Shown: in pieces, positions 15,721 through 23,795 of the stretch
How the letters are laid out: every line of letters starts with the position of its first letter
How positions within the stretch are numbered: position 1 is the stretch's first letter
Assembly (NCBI GenBank): GCA_964517585.1
Contig: CAZFCB010000009.1
Span: forward strand, 1-35,239
Reading direction: 5' to 3'
Origin: JAGORY01 sp964517585
GTDB lineage: Bacteria > Patescibacteriota > Gracilibacteria > Peribacterales > Peribacteraceae
DNA: 35,239 nt
Made by a program: the position numbers and the translations under genes
The notes under the pieces: model-generated
Seen by the model: the letters and a program-made list of their open reading frames with translations, nothing else
Databases searched by the model: none
What the model was told of the DNA's origin: nothing

Positions 15721-15750
15721 CCCACCGTAGTCTCGCGAGACGTAGGTGGG
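15721..15750. repeat. 30-bp REP-like palindrome
   Basis: CCCACC and GGTGGG outer arms, a symmetric 3-nt internal loop (GTA opposite GTA), and an inner perfect palindrome GTCTCGCGAGAC. It directly abuts the duplicated tRNA 5' fragment at 15751, which suggests a mobile or recombining repeat element. Confidence 0.65.
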
Positions 15751-15765
15751 CCGCCATCTGGGCAA
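15751..15765 (-). repeat. Duplicate of the tRNA-Leu 5' end (15 bp)
   Basis: CCGCCATCTGGGCAA here is identical to 15662-15676, which covers the first 13 nt of tRNA-Leu plus two upstream bases. The two copies are in the same orientation, 89 bp apart, with the palindrome at 15721-15750 between them. It is likely a tRNA remnant or an att-like duplication, not a functional RNA. Confidence 0.75.
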
Positions 15766-15826
15766 TGCCGAGACATCTTATCGTGAACTTACCGAGGGGC
15801 AAGCCTAGGATTCTATCAAAAATTGC

Positions 15827-16222
15827 TTACTTCTTTTTCGCATCTTCCCAGAGTCCGATGATATTTCCATCAGGATCTGACACATAGCAGTAGTAGCCCA
15901 TTCCCATGATATCGACTTTTGGCTGCACGAGTTTTCCGCCTGCAGCAGTAATTTTAGACACACGGTCATCAATAGAATCGACATTCACGGCGATGGTCGG
16001 AGCCTTGATGAGATCATTTCGTTTCTGGATCATTCCATTGATCGCACCAGGCTCCTTTGGCGTTCTCGTCTTTTCATCGATAGGTGTTGTGTGGACGCCA
16101 ATGTGCACACTTCCATCTGGCATCGTCCAGTCCTGCAAGTTCCATCCAAAAATTGGACCGTAAAAACTACGAGCCTTCTCGAGATCTGTGACGGGGATTT
16201 CAAAGTGAACGACTTTGTCCAT
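15827..16222 (-). CDS. VOC (glyoxalase/bleomycin resistance/dioxygenase) superfamily protein
   Basis: 131 residues, one double beta-alpha-beta-beta-beta unit as in small VOC dimers. It begins VVHFEIPVTDLEKARSFYG and ends YYCYVSDPDGNIIGLWE, the two hallmark halves. The possible metal ligands are His7 in the first half and the Glu of GLWE at the end. Substrate unknown; VOC members range from glyoxalases to drug-binding proteins. It follows msrB on the same strand with a ~27-bp gap, so the two may be cotranscribed; the 25 nt before its ATG are pyrimidine-rich with no G. Confidence 0.85.
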   Translation of the reverse strand: MDKVVHFEIPVTDLEKARSFYGPIFGWNLQDWTMPDGSVHIGVHTTPIDEKTRTPKEPGAINGMIQKRNDLIKAPTIAVNVDSIDDRVSKITAAGGKLVQPKVDIMGMGYYCYVSDPDGNIIGLWEDAKKK

Positions 16223-16249
16223 AAGAGAAGGGGGTAAAGAAAAAAAGAA

Positions 16250-16615
16250 TTATTGCGCTGGAATAAATTTCAAGGAGAGTGAATTCACACAATGGCGCGT
16301 GTTCTTGTACGTGAAATTTTCACCAGTGAAGACATGCCCAAGATGACCATCACAATTCGCGCAGCGTATTTCCGTTCTACTTCCATCGCTGTCGGGAATC
16401 TTTTTTACTGCATTTGTGATTTCCTGATCAAAACTTGGCCAACCACAACCGGAGTGGAATTTCGCATTCGATGTGTACAGTTTTGCATTGCACCTGCGGC
16501 AGATGTAGGTGCCCTTACGGAATTCACTATCGTACTCGCCAGAAAAAGGAGCCTCTGTTCCAGCATTCTCGATGACGTGCCTCTCTTCCGTTGTCAGATT
16601 GTTCCACACGGGCAT
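16250..16615 (-). CDS. msrB: Peptide-methionine (R)-S-oxide reductase MsrB
   Basis: Reduces methionine-R-sulfoxide in proteins. 121 residues. Zinc ligands Cys39/Cys42 (CRRC) and Cys85/Cys88 (CANC); catalytic Cys109 in RHCVNSLSLKF; SGCGWPSF and HLGHVF are family blocks. All catalytic parts are present and there is no signal peptide, so it is cytoplasmic. No MsrA domain is fused. It is grouped with the VOC gene and functionally matches the PrxQ gene at 23343 as oxidative-damage repair. Its upstream region is not pyrimidine-rich and I see no clear promoter at the -10 distance. Confidence 0.96.
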   Translation of the reverse strand: MPVWNNLTTEERHVIENAGTEAPFSGEYDSEFRKGTYICRRCNAKLYTSNAKFHSGCGWPSFDQEITNAVKKIPDSDGSRTEIRCANCDGHLGHVFTGENFTYKNTRHCVNSLSLKFIPAQ

Positions 16616-16872
16616 GTAAAGATCTTGGCCTTTCTATGCTGAAAAATCAATAAACAATGTGGCTCTTAAAGTATTGATTAACATGGAGAAATATGCTCAA
16701 ATATTGCCTTCTCTTTTCTCGCTTGGAAAGAGGAGGTTTGGTCTTTTACATCAACGGTAGGAGCCAAAATATGTTTGTAACAACGGCAATAAAACCACTT
16801 GAAAAAGAAAGGGCGATAACGACTTTTAATGTAGGTAGATTCAAATCACTTCACAATCGAAAGGAACAATCA

Positions 16873-18210
16873 GTGAACACAGCAATTCTCGCCACTTCAG
16901 TGGCACACTTTGAGCCGAGTGCAGGGATGCAGTATCTCGCGAGTGCCCTGTTTGCGCTCGCGGTGATCCACACATTTTTGGTGAGCTACTTCAGGAAGTG
17001 GGCCCATCATTACCCAGAGGGGAGTAAAATGGAGAATCTACTCCATCTTCTGGGTGAGACCGAGGCAGTTTTTGTGATGTGGGCAGGTGCCCTCTTCGCA
17101 GGAATTGCAAGCCTCGGTGGATGGCATGATGCCATCGCGTACATCGAGGCATTGGATTACACGGAGCCGAAATTCGTGATGGTGATCATGACGATCGCCG
17201 CCACGCGTCCTGTGATTGAAGTAGTGGAGGCAGCCATTACATCCATCGGTACAGTAATCCAGCGTTGCTTTCACTTTTCTGAGGCTCAGGCGTTCATGTT
17301 GAGCGCACTGGTCGTGGGTCCACTGCTTGGCTCACTCGTTACTGAGCCAGCTGCAATGACAGTTACGTCCTTAGTGTTGCTTCGGCAGTTCTTCGGACGC
17401 GAACTTTCACCACGGCTCATGTATCTGATCATTGGTACGCTCTTCGTGAACGTATCAATCGGCGGAGTTGAAACCAACTTCGCCGCCCCGCCCGTTCTCA
17501 TGGTCGCTCGAAAATGGGAGTGGTCGATCGGATTCATGATCACCACCTTTGGATGGAAAGCGGCGTTGGCAGTCGTCCTCAATGCAGCTTCCGTAGTTTT
17601 TGTTTTTAGGCGTGAGCTCGGAGCAATGAGGCTCATGAAGAGCGACACGCCTGATGGGAAGCTTCCCGTTCCGAGGTGGGTAAAGTGCGTTCATCTTGCC
17701 GCACTTGCTCTCGTGGTACTGACGGCGCATCACTCCGATGTTTTCCTTGGAGTGTTTGTTTTCTTCTTGGGATTCTGTGCGATCTCGAAGGAGTTTCAAG
17801 TGCCTTTGCAGGTCAAAGAAGGTCTACTTGTGGGTGGGTTCCTTGCGGGACTCATTACGCTTGGAGGGCTTCAAAGTTGGTGGCTGCAGCCTCTGCTTGC
17901 TTCTCTCGGAGAGTTCCCACTCTTCGCTGGTTGCACGCTGCTTACCGCAGTTACAGACAATGCAGCGCTCACTTTTCTCGGTTCACAAGTGCCGGGGTTG
18001 AGTGAGGGGATGAAGTACGCACTCGTTGCAGGGGCGGTTACAGGCGGTGGCCTTACGGTCATCGCAAATGCGCCAAACCCTGCAGGGTATTCCATTCTGA
18101 ATCCCGCCTTCGAGCGGAAGTTCGGTTCTGGAATCAACCCAGTGAATTTACTCCTTGGAGCTCTATGGCCAACGGCCGTTGCCTTCAGTTGCTTTTGGTT
18201 CCTGCCGTAA
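16873..18210 (+). CDS. Putative Na+/H+ antiporter (PF07399-like)
   Basis: Membrane protein of 445 residues from the GTG at 16873, with about eleven hydrophobic segments. It resembles the putative Na+/H+ antiporter family related to NhaD/arsenite-permease folds: ETEAVFVMWAGALF, TEPAAMTVTSLVLL, NFAAPPVLMVA and, near the end, TDNAALTFLGSQVPG and NAPNPAGYSIL. These TEPA, TDNA and NAPNPAG signatures look like the two half-repeats of an ion-transporter core. The frame is open 60 codons further to an ATG at 16693, but that stretch has no family resemblance. AAGGA lies 8-9 nt before the GTG, the only plausible Shine-Dalgarno in the window. A strong terminator follows. Confidence 0.75.
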   Translation: MNTAILATSVAHFEPSAGMQYLASALFALAVIHTFLVSYFRKWAHHYPEGSKMENLLHLLGETEAVFVMWAGALFAGIASLGGWHDAIAYIEALDYTEPKFVMVIMTIAATRPVIEVVEAAITSIGTVIQRCFHFSEAQAFMLSALVVGPLLGSLVTEPAAMTVTSLVLLRQFFGRELSPRLMYLIIGTLFVNVSIGGVETNFAAPPVLMVARKWEWSIGFMITTFGWKAALAVVLNAASVVFVFRRELGAMRLMKSDTPDGKLPVPRWVKCVHLAALALVVLTAHHSDVFLGVFVFFLGFCAISKEFQVPLQVKEGLLVGGFLAGLITLGGLQSWWLQPLLASLGEFPLFAGCTLLTAVTDNAALTFLGSQVPGLSEGMKYALVAGAVTGGGLTVIANAPNPAGYSILNPAFERKFGSGINPVNLLLGALWPTAVAFSCFWFLP

Positions 18211-18239
18211 AACCGTCGAAAGTCGACAGAAAGACCTAT

Positions 18240-18269
18240 CCCGGTACGTTAACGCGTGCCGGGTTCTTT
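18240..18269 (+). terminator. Terminator of the antiporter gene
   Basis: CCCGGTACG (18240-18248) pairs with CGTGCCGGG (18255-18263) over nine bp including one G-U, with a 6-nt loop and a TTCTTT tail. It lies 30 bp past the stop. Confidence 0.75.
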
Positions 18270-18621
18270 AATATTCTGTATATATGTATCATCGATTTCT
18301 TATGCCGTTTTACCGTGAAATCGTGTTTCTCAAGTGAGATTGAAGGCTGTCCGCATTGTTCAGCAGATCTGCAGATCCATCGATGGCATATGGTCTCGTT
18401 GCAATCGTCATGCCATTCCAGAGATGATAGCAAACACCCTTCTAGATGAAACCAAAACGGCTGAGAAAGTCACTGGCCAGTTTATGACCATGCAAACCAG
18501 TCGAACGAAGAGAATTGAGTACCTGAGAATCAAGATGAAGCATGGAGTCTGGAGCCTTCTACCTGAAAATTCAGAAAACCCCCTGTTCCTGCGTTCACTT
18601 GTCTCAGGTACCATCTCACCC
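18270..18621. other. Spacer without an assigned gene
   Basis: Between the antiporter terminator and the chosen start of the O-antigen-ligase-like gene. The frame of the next gene is open back to an ATG at 18334, but these 96 codons lack the expected membrane character and any family resemblance. I see no RNA gene. If the longer start is real, it would add a charged cytoplasmic N-terminus. Confidence 0.4.
18609..18614 (+). promoter_or_regulatory. Possible -10 of the O-antigen-ligase-like gene
   Basis: TACCAT ends 7 nt before the ATG at 18622. It is weaker than the other boxes and has no -35; the value lies in the recurring distance. Confidence 0.35.
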
Positions 18622-20547
18622 ATGAAAGACATGCGGCTGACAGCTGAGCGGCTGGTCCTCGGGTTTCTATTTCTGGTCATTCTTTGGAAAGGAGGCAAAG
18701 CACTCGATGCTGTGTGGCTTTTGGCACTACTAGCTGGAGCTGTCGTATTACTGTCACCCACCACGCGCTTTCGTTCGCTTCCATTCATCCCAGTAGCGCT
18801 GCTCTTTGGGTTACTAGCGTGGACAATTGCTAGTTTCTTTTTTTCCACCACTCTCAACTACGGTTTCGATGAAGTACTGCAAGCAGCATCACTGACGTTA
18901 TTGACACTCTTTACAGTCTCGCGAAGACAAGAGGATAGTGCGTTTGCAGCGAGATTCGCACAGACAGTGTCGCTGTCAGGACTCATTGCATGTGGCATTG
19001 GAGTTGTCATCTATGTTCTTCAGCCGGTCAGCCGATTTGTCGGTACTTTTTTTGATTTTCGTTTTCACACAGATTATTGGCCGAATGCATGGGCGGAATT
19101 CCTTCTGCTTCTGTGGCCAATGCTTCTGTGGGTACTGTATTCTCGTCATGAAAAAAAGTTGCCTTCGCTTCTTCGCCATGACTGGATGAAAGGCATCGTG
19201 CTCGGGTTTGTACTTGGATGTTTGCTTCTGAGCTATTCTCGCGGAGGTTTCATAGCGTTCTTCGGTCAAGCGATCATGCTGTTTGTTTTTGCATGCCTTA
19301 CGCAGCGTCATACAGTCACATGGAAGCGTATTCCTGTGACATTGCTTGTCACGGTTGTCACATCGTTTGTCATCTTTTTTGGAGTCAATGCAATTCGGGC
19401 AGAGTTCCACGACGTGCAATCTGTCATACGAAAAGCGACATTCTCTTCTGATGAGGGAACATCATCTATCTCGGAACGAAAAGATTTTTGGCTTCAGGCA
19501 TTGGAGCTCTCTTCGGCGAAGCCACTCTTCGGGTGGGGACCGTATTCCTTTCGATTTGTACAACCACATGTACAACGTGGCGTACTACAGACGTCAGATC
19601 ATCCGCATAATGTTTTTCTCAAATATGCCGCAGAGCGCGGTATTCCTGCGGCGATTTTCTTCTTCTGCATCGTGGGACTTGCTCTATTCTTTGGTATACG
19701 TAAGACATATGAACGTTCTGATTCTGTCCCACTAGACCTCTTTCTTGTCGTCGCAATTGCAGGCGTTGTTGCTCATAATTTCATCGATTATAATTTACAG
19801 TTTGTTGGTATCGCGCTGCCATTTTGGTTGAGTATTGGCCTTCTTTTACCACGGTCGCGAAAAAAGACTTCACCAGTCTCACGGCGTCACATTGAGCGCT
19901 TGTTCGCTGTTATTCTTCTCCTGTGTACTGCGCTCGAAGGAACAAATCTTGCCATGTCGTCTCGCGCCCGACGGTACGAAGCGCAGGGTAGTCCACTTGG
20001 GGCACTACGATGGTATGCGCTCACAAATCAATCACTCTTTCCGCGGGACGCTTGGCTTGCTCGCGGCGCAATATTGCTTTCGCTCCATCAGTTGCCACAA
20101 GCAGAGGAAGCTATAGATATCTCGCTTGGATTCAATGAGCAAGACGGCCGTGCATGGCGACTTCTTGGCGATATTTATCTCCGTTGGAACAAGCCGCAAG
20201 ATGCGCTTCGAGCGTATGAAAAGGCGTACGTTTTCGCGAAGTATAACGACATCGGTATATTACGAGGTCTCATCTATCTCCTGAAAAATCAGGATGCAGA
20301 AGAGCTTCTCTCGCGTCGACATGAATTTGACATGCTACTCAATGAATTCGGACTCGCAATCGAAGAAAATGCGCACTTTATTGCTCTGAGCAAAAACGTC
20401 GAAGATCTCGTTGCACTTTGCGATATATTGGCTGTTCTCTACCCTGAAGACGCTAATGCTTACAGAAGCCTTGCGAGACGATCTCAGAACCATGCAAACG
20501 AGGAGAGAGCAAAGACGGCGTCGCGCCCGCGTGGCATCATATGGTAA
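18622..20547 (+). CDS. O-antigen ligase (Wzy_C) family membrane protein with C-terminal TPRs
   Basis: 641 residues from 18622. About ten to twelve membrane segments occupy the first ~440 residues. Family marks: LLLSYSRGGFIAFFGQ, then a large loop with LFGWGPYSFRF and DHPHNVFLKYAAERG, the His/Arg-containing loop typical of Wzy_C proteins. The last ~150 residues carry TPR-like repeats (AWRLLGDIYLRWNKPQDALRAYEKAY). Members ligate or polymerise surface glycans, or glycosylate pilin-like proteins; the TPR tail is common in the latter and in unassigned members. The substrate cannot be told. No glycosyltransferase neighbour lies in the window. The longer start at 18334 is possible. Confidence 0.8.
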   Translation: MKDMRLTAERLVLGFLFLVILWKGGKALDAVWLLALLAGAVVLLSPTTRFRSLPFIPVALLFGLLAWTIASFFFSTTLNYGFDEVLQAASLTLLTLFTVSRRQEDSAFAARFAQTVSLSGLIACGIGVVIYVLQPVSRFVGTFFDFRFHTDYWPNAWAEFLLLLWPMLLWVLYSRHEKKLPSLLRHDWMKGIVLGFVLGCLLLSYSRGGFIAFFGQAIMLFVFACLTQRHTVTWKRIPVTLLVTVVTSFVIFFGVNAIRAEFHDVQSVIRKATFSSDEGTSSISERKDFWLQALELSSAKPLFGWGPYSFRFVQPHVQRGVLQTSDHPHNVFLKYAAERGIPAAIFFFCIVGLALFFGIRKTYERSDSVPLDLFLVVAIAGVVAHNFIDYNLQFVGIALPFWLSIGLLLPRSRKKTSPVSRRHIERLFAVILLLCTALEGTNLAMSSRARRYEAQGSPLGALRWYALTNQSLFPRDAWLARGAILLSLHQLPQAEEAIDISLGFNEQDGRAWRLLGDIYLRWNKPQDALRAYEKAYVFAKYNDIGILRGLIYLLKNQDAEELLSRRHEFDMLLNEFGLAIEENAHFIALSKNVEDLVALCDILAVLYPEDANAYRSLARRSQNHANEERAKTASRPRGIIW

Positions 20548-20627
20548 GACAAAGAAGTGTGTAACGTCATAAGGACTCAACCGTAGTAGTATACGATACG
20601 ACTCTGCATTCATTTTCTTTCTCCACG

Positions 20628-21131
20628 ATGAATAAGCTTCTCATCACCCCAATCATTGTCAGTCTTGTCCTTGTCGCCTGTACATCTGCTCCTCTACCCG
20701 AGAAAGACGAAGTACTTGAGACGCAAGAGGTCAACCAGTTCATGAAGACAGGAAAAGTCTTGGAAGATCCCGTCCATGGTAAACAAGTTAATTTCTTTTA
20801 TGGAGCAGTATCAGGTACCGGCGGAACCAATGCGAATGGTATTGCCTACATCCACATCTTTGCCGATGGTACGTCGACAGTGACAGTAAACGTGAACATT
20901 GCCTTGCCAGTGTCAGGTTCGTACATTGCGTACATTCGTGATGCTTCTGGAGCCTCACGCATAAGAGTTGGTGAGCTTACGAGCATTGTTGGTGATGTAC
21001 GTCATTCTGTCACACTGAAAACAACTGAAAACGTTTCTCGTGCTCTTTTCGTTGAAGTCCGACGTGAGGGCGGGGGAGACAGTACGCTTGTAGCTGAAGG
21101 CACGATGAAAGGGGCAGCGCCTGCGAAGTAG
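20628..21131 (+). CDS. Lipoprotein with CHRD-like beta domain, unknown role
   Basis: 167 residues. Signal peptide with lipobox LVAC, lipidated Cys18 (LVLVACTSAP). The mature part holds a beta-sandwich-like region (GTGGTNANGIAYIHIFADGTSTVTVNVNIA split by turns) that recalls CHRD or anti-sigma-K-type domains: small periplasmic folds with a GxxY motif. Substrate for the Lgt encoded at 31755. Its leader is pyrimidine-rich and carries only two G in the last 25 nt; TACGAT at 20592-20597 is a possible -10. Confidence 0.7.
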   Translation: MNKLLITPIIVSLVLVACTSAPLPEKDEVLETQEVNQFMKTGKVLEDPVHGKQVNFFYGAVSGTGGTNANGIAYIHIFADGTSTVTVNVNIALPVSGSYIAYIRDASGASRIRVGELTSIVGDVRHSVTLKTTENVSRALFVEVRREGGGDSTLVAEGTMKGAAPAK

Positions 21132-21139
21132 TCTTTTCC

Positions 21140-21265
21140 TTAGCCGATGAGAGCAAGCGTCGGCAGAGTGCTGACCATTGCTACCGTCACAATGACGATC
21201 AGGAGGAGATGCACGAGCATCAGGGATTTCACGTTCCTGTTTCCAAGGGGGTATGGACGATTCAT
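21140..21265 (-). CDS. Possible small membrane protein (41 residues)
   Basis: MNRPYPLGNRNVKS followed by about 25 hydrophobic residues: a positive-inside single-span topology. It fills otherwise empty space between convergent genes. TAGAAT lies 22 nt upstream as a possible -10, and the leader is C/A-rich. No homologue known to me; it may be fortuitous, since a random stretch can encode one hydrophobic run. Confidence 0.35.
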   Translation of the reverse strand: MNRPYPLGNRNVKSLMLVHLLLIVIVTVAMVSTLPTLALIG

Positions 21266-21417
21266 AAATGTGTGGAAATGGTGCGCGATTCTAGGCGCTG
21301 ATGATGTAAAGTCTAGTAAATATGTATACATTAATTGTTCATCAAAGCGATCGTATTTGTAACGGAAGGAAAAATTGTACGTTTAACATTAACAAGAATT
21401 TGCCTCACACAAATATT

Positions 21418-21435
21418 CTCGAATCATAGTTCGAG
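21418..21435 (-). terminator. Hairpin after the ABC exporter gene
   Basis: CTCGAA and TTCGAG pair perfectly with a 6-nt loop, 8 bp past the stop codon at 21444. The tail AATATTTG is only moderately T-rich, so this is a weak terminator candidate. Confidence 0.4.
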
Positions 21436-21443
21436 TGCACATC

Positions 21444-23213
21444 TTAAAACTTTTGCTTCTCCCACAGTTCGTAAAATCGTCCCTTCGAAGCATAGAGCTC
21501 ATCGAACGATCCCGATTCTATGATTCTGCCTTCTTCAAGAACGAGAATTCGATCCATTTCTTTAATCGTTGTAAGCCGATGCGCGATGACAATAGCTGTT
21601 ACGTTTTGGAAGAACGTGTGCAGCGAATCTTGGATCTTCGCCTCAGACTCAAGGTCAAGGTGTGATGTTGCTTCATCTAAGAACAGAATGTCCGGTTTCT
21701 TAAAGACGGCTCTCGCAATGCCAACTCGCTGTTTTTCTCCACCGGAGAGTTTGATGCCTTTCTCGCCGATGATAGTGCTGAGCCCCTGCGGCAGACGGTG
21801 TAAAAAGTCTTTGACGTGTGAAGTTTCAACCGCTTGGGTGATATGCGAGGCATCGTCCTTATGGTCAATGTTTGCGAGAGTAATGTTATCCACGAGGCGA
21901 AAATTGAATACCTCTGTGTCCTGAAGAACCACAGCGGTTTTCTTGAAGTAGGCAGAACGCTGAATATTCTGAAGCGGCACACCGCCGATCATGATTTCCC
22001 CTCGGAAATTTTCATGCTCTTTCAGAAGAAGCTTGAAGAGCGTCGACTTGCCAGCACCCGATACGCCCACGATGCCAATGCGTTCGCCTCGCCGTATTGT
22101 AAAGGAGAGAGAGTGAAGAATATCTTCGTCTTCGTAGGCGAAAGAGAGATTCCGAACCTCGATGCTGTCCCAGGTTGCTGGGAAATCAACTTTGCCTTTG
22201 TGGGCATCAATAGTGACACGCTCCGAAAGAATATCCCGTATACGAGAGACGCCGTGCTTGGAGACGATGAAATCCAGCGAGAGCTCAGAGAGTTGCGTGA
22301 GCGATTCCCAGATGTAGTTGAAGTAGTTGAAGAAGAGTATAAGAAAGCCGACGTCGCGATGTCCGTGGTACACGTCGAGTGCGATGAAAAGCATAATGCC
22401 AATGCGAAATGTCTGCGCCCAAAATTCAAGAATAATATTGCGAATACGGAAGCGAAGAATTCTTGTGTGAATTTTACGAAACAGATCTTCTATCGTACCA
22501 CTGATGATGCCAAGAAGTCCGTCCTGCATCCCTAGAACTTTGACACTCCGAATGTTATTCAGCCCCTCAAAAACAATGCCCTGCAACTCTTCATCTGCAT
22601 TACTTGCAATGTGAGAGGCTTTTCCTGCGCGACTCGTTAGGTACGAAGCTAGAATAAAATATGTCACGAGAAAGAAAAGTGTGGCCAGACCTACCTTCAG
22701 GTCAAATGCCATGAGGATAGGAATCATTCCTGCAAACCGGACAATCGCTGGTATTCCTGTCCTAAACCAAATGCGCGAAATCCGATTGATTCCCTCGGTG
22801 CCGCGCTGGATTCTCTTGAGTTTCGCGCCCGCGTTCTCTCTTTCGTGCCATGTGAGATCAAGCTTGAAGAGATGAGCAATGGTAGAAAGCTCTATGTCTA
22901 GTGCGCAACGTTCTGCAATTCTGTTACCGATGGTATCCACGATCTGACCACTACCGTAGTGCCAGATGGATACGACAATCCAGAGGATGAAGATCGTCGT
23001 CATCTGCCCAAGTACGCTCTGCGTTTGTTCGCCAGTGAGCAGATTGACGAGCTCTGCCATAGCATATGGTGGATAGAGCCAGACAATCGTTCCGGAGAAG
23101 CCGATGACACACGCAAGAAGAAATGCCCATTTTTTTTCACCAAGAAATCCCCACAAATCGCTGATGAGAGCATATGATGAGTAATCGCTTGATGTAGGCC
23201 GCTTTTCTTTCAT
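21444..23213 (-). CDS. ABC transporter, fused permease-ATPase half-transporter
   Basis: 589 residues, the size of a homodimeric exporter such as MsbA. The N-terminal ~320 residues carry six membrane segments; the ATPase domain has Walker A GVSGAGKST (~383-391), signature LSGGEKQR (~489-496), Walker B ILFLDEA (~509-515) and the switch His in IVIAHRLTTI. All catalytic residues are present. Cargo unknown: lipid, peptide or drug. It stands alone; a convergent lipoprotein gene and a divergent prxQ flank it. TACAGT sits 6 nt before the ATG. Confidence 0.92.
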   Translation of the reverse strand: MKEKRPTSSDYSSYALISDLWGFLGEKKWAFLLACVIGFSGTIVWLYPPYAMAELVNLLTGEQTQSVLGQMTTIFILWIVVSIWHYGSGQIVDTIGNRIAERCALDIELSTIAHLFKLDLTWHERENAGAKLKRIQRGTEGINRISRIWFRTGIPAIVRFAGMIPILMAFDLKVGLATLFFLVTYFILASYLTSRAGKASHIASNADEELQGIVFEGLNNIRSVKVLGMQDGLLGIISGTIEDLFRKIHTRILRFRIRNIILEFWAQTFRIGIMLFIALDVYHGHRDVGFLILFFNYFNYIWESLTQLSELSLDFIVSKHGVSRIRDILSERVTIDAHKGKVDFPATWDSIEVRNLSFAYEDEDILHSLSFTIRRGERIGIVGVSGAGKSTLFKLLLKEHENFRGEIMIGGVPLQNIQRSAYFKKTAVVLQDTEVFNFRLVDNITLANIDHKDDASHITQAVETSHVKDFLHRLPQGLSTIIGEKGIKLSGGEKQRVGIARAVFKKPDILFLDEATSHLDLESEAKIQDSLHTFFQNVTAIVIAHRLTTIKEMDRILVLEEGRIIESGSFDELYASKGRFYELWEKQKF

Positions 23214-23219
23214 GCTCTC

Positions 23220-23225
23220 ACTGTA
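23220..23225 (-). promoter_or_regulatory. -10 element of the ABC exporter gene
   Basis: TACAGT on the minus strand exactly 6 nt before the ATG at 23213. Confidence 0.5.
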
Positions 23226-23330
23226 ACAGAGAGCTCAGTCTTCCTTTTGAAAAATTCTAAGATTCTTGACGTTCCGGAGTTATTCCGCTGACGTATTTCA
23301 TGTCTTTCTGAGAAAAGCGTGCGTGTCTGT

Positions 23331-23336
23331 TATGAT
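23331..23336 (+). promoter_or_regulatory. -10 element of the prxQ gene, leaderless geometry
   Basis: TATGAT preceded by TGT (extended -10) exactly 6 nt before the ATG at 23343. It decides this start over an in-frame codon eight residues upstream. Confidence 0.65.
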
Positions 23337-23342
23337 ATGCAT

Positions 23343-23795
23343 ATGCTGAAAGTAGGCGATATTGCACCGGCATGGAAAGCTGCAAATCAAGATGGTAAGT
23401 ACATGTCATCCTCAGAGTATGCGGGGAAGTGGTTACTTCTGTACTTCTATCCCAAAGATGATACCTCTGGATGTACGGAGGAAGCATGCGGGTTTCGTGA
23501 TGCGTATGCTTCACTTTCTACTCGCATCGCCATTGTTGGCGTGAGTGCGGATAGTGTCGAAAGTCATAAAAATTTCTCCGAGAAATTTTCACTTCCGTTT
23601 ACTCTTATTGCCGATCCTCAGCACGAGCTTATTCAAGCCTTTGGCGCTGATGGTTTACTCTTTCCGAGGCGCATTACATTCATCATTGATCCTCTGAATG
23701 TCATCAGGAAGATCTATCATGGTTTTGATACGAAAGACCATGCAGTACAGATCAGTCATGACCTTAATGCGCTGCAGTCTGATGTGCACGCTTAA
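23343..23795 (+). CDS. bcp: Thiol peroxiredoxin, BCP/PrxQ type
   Basis: Reduces hydrogen peroxide and organic peroxides with electrons from thioredoxin. 150 residues. Peroxidatic Cys44 and resolving Cys49 form the CX4C of the PrxQ subfamily in DDTSGCTEEACGFRD; LYFYPKDDTSGCT is the family block, and VGVSADS and the later FPRRITFIID follow. All catalytic residues are present. No signal peptide. It overlaps the stop codon of the convergent Sel1 lipoprotein gene by four bases (TTAA). Confidence 0.96.
   Translation: MLKVGDIAPAWKAANQDGKYMSSSEYAGKWLLLYFYPKDDTSGCTEEACGFRDAYASLSTRIAIVGVSADSVESHKNFSEKFSLPFTLIADPQHELIQAFGADGLLFPRRITFIIDPLNVIRKIYHGFDTKDHAVQISHDLNALQSDVHA

Noticed and set aside
15676..15765. 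A second tRNA gene upstream of tRNA-Leu
   Set aside because: Only 15 bp of the tRNA 5' end is present; no anticodon or T arm follows, since the palindrome begins immediately.
18334..18621. Longer start for the O-antigen-ligase-like protein
   Set aside because: The 96 extra codons lack membrane character or similarity; kept only as an alternative because the -10 box before 18622 is weak.
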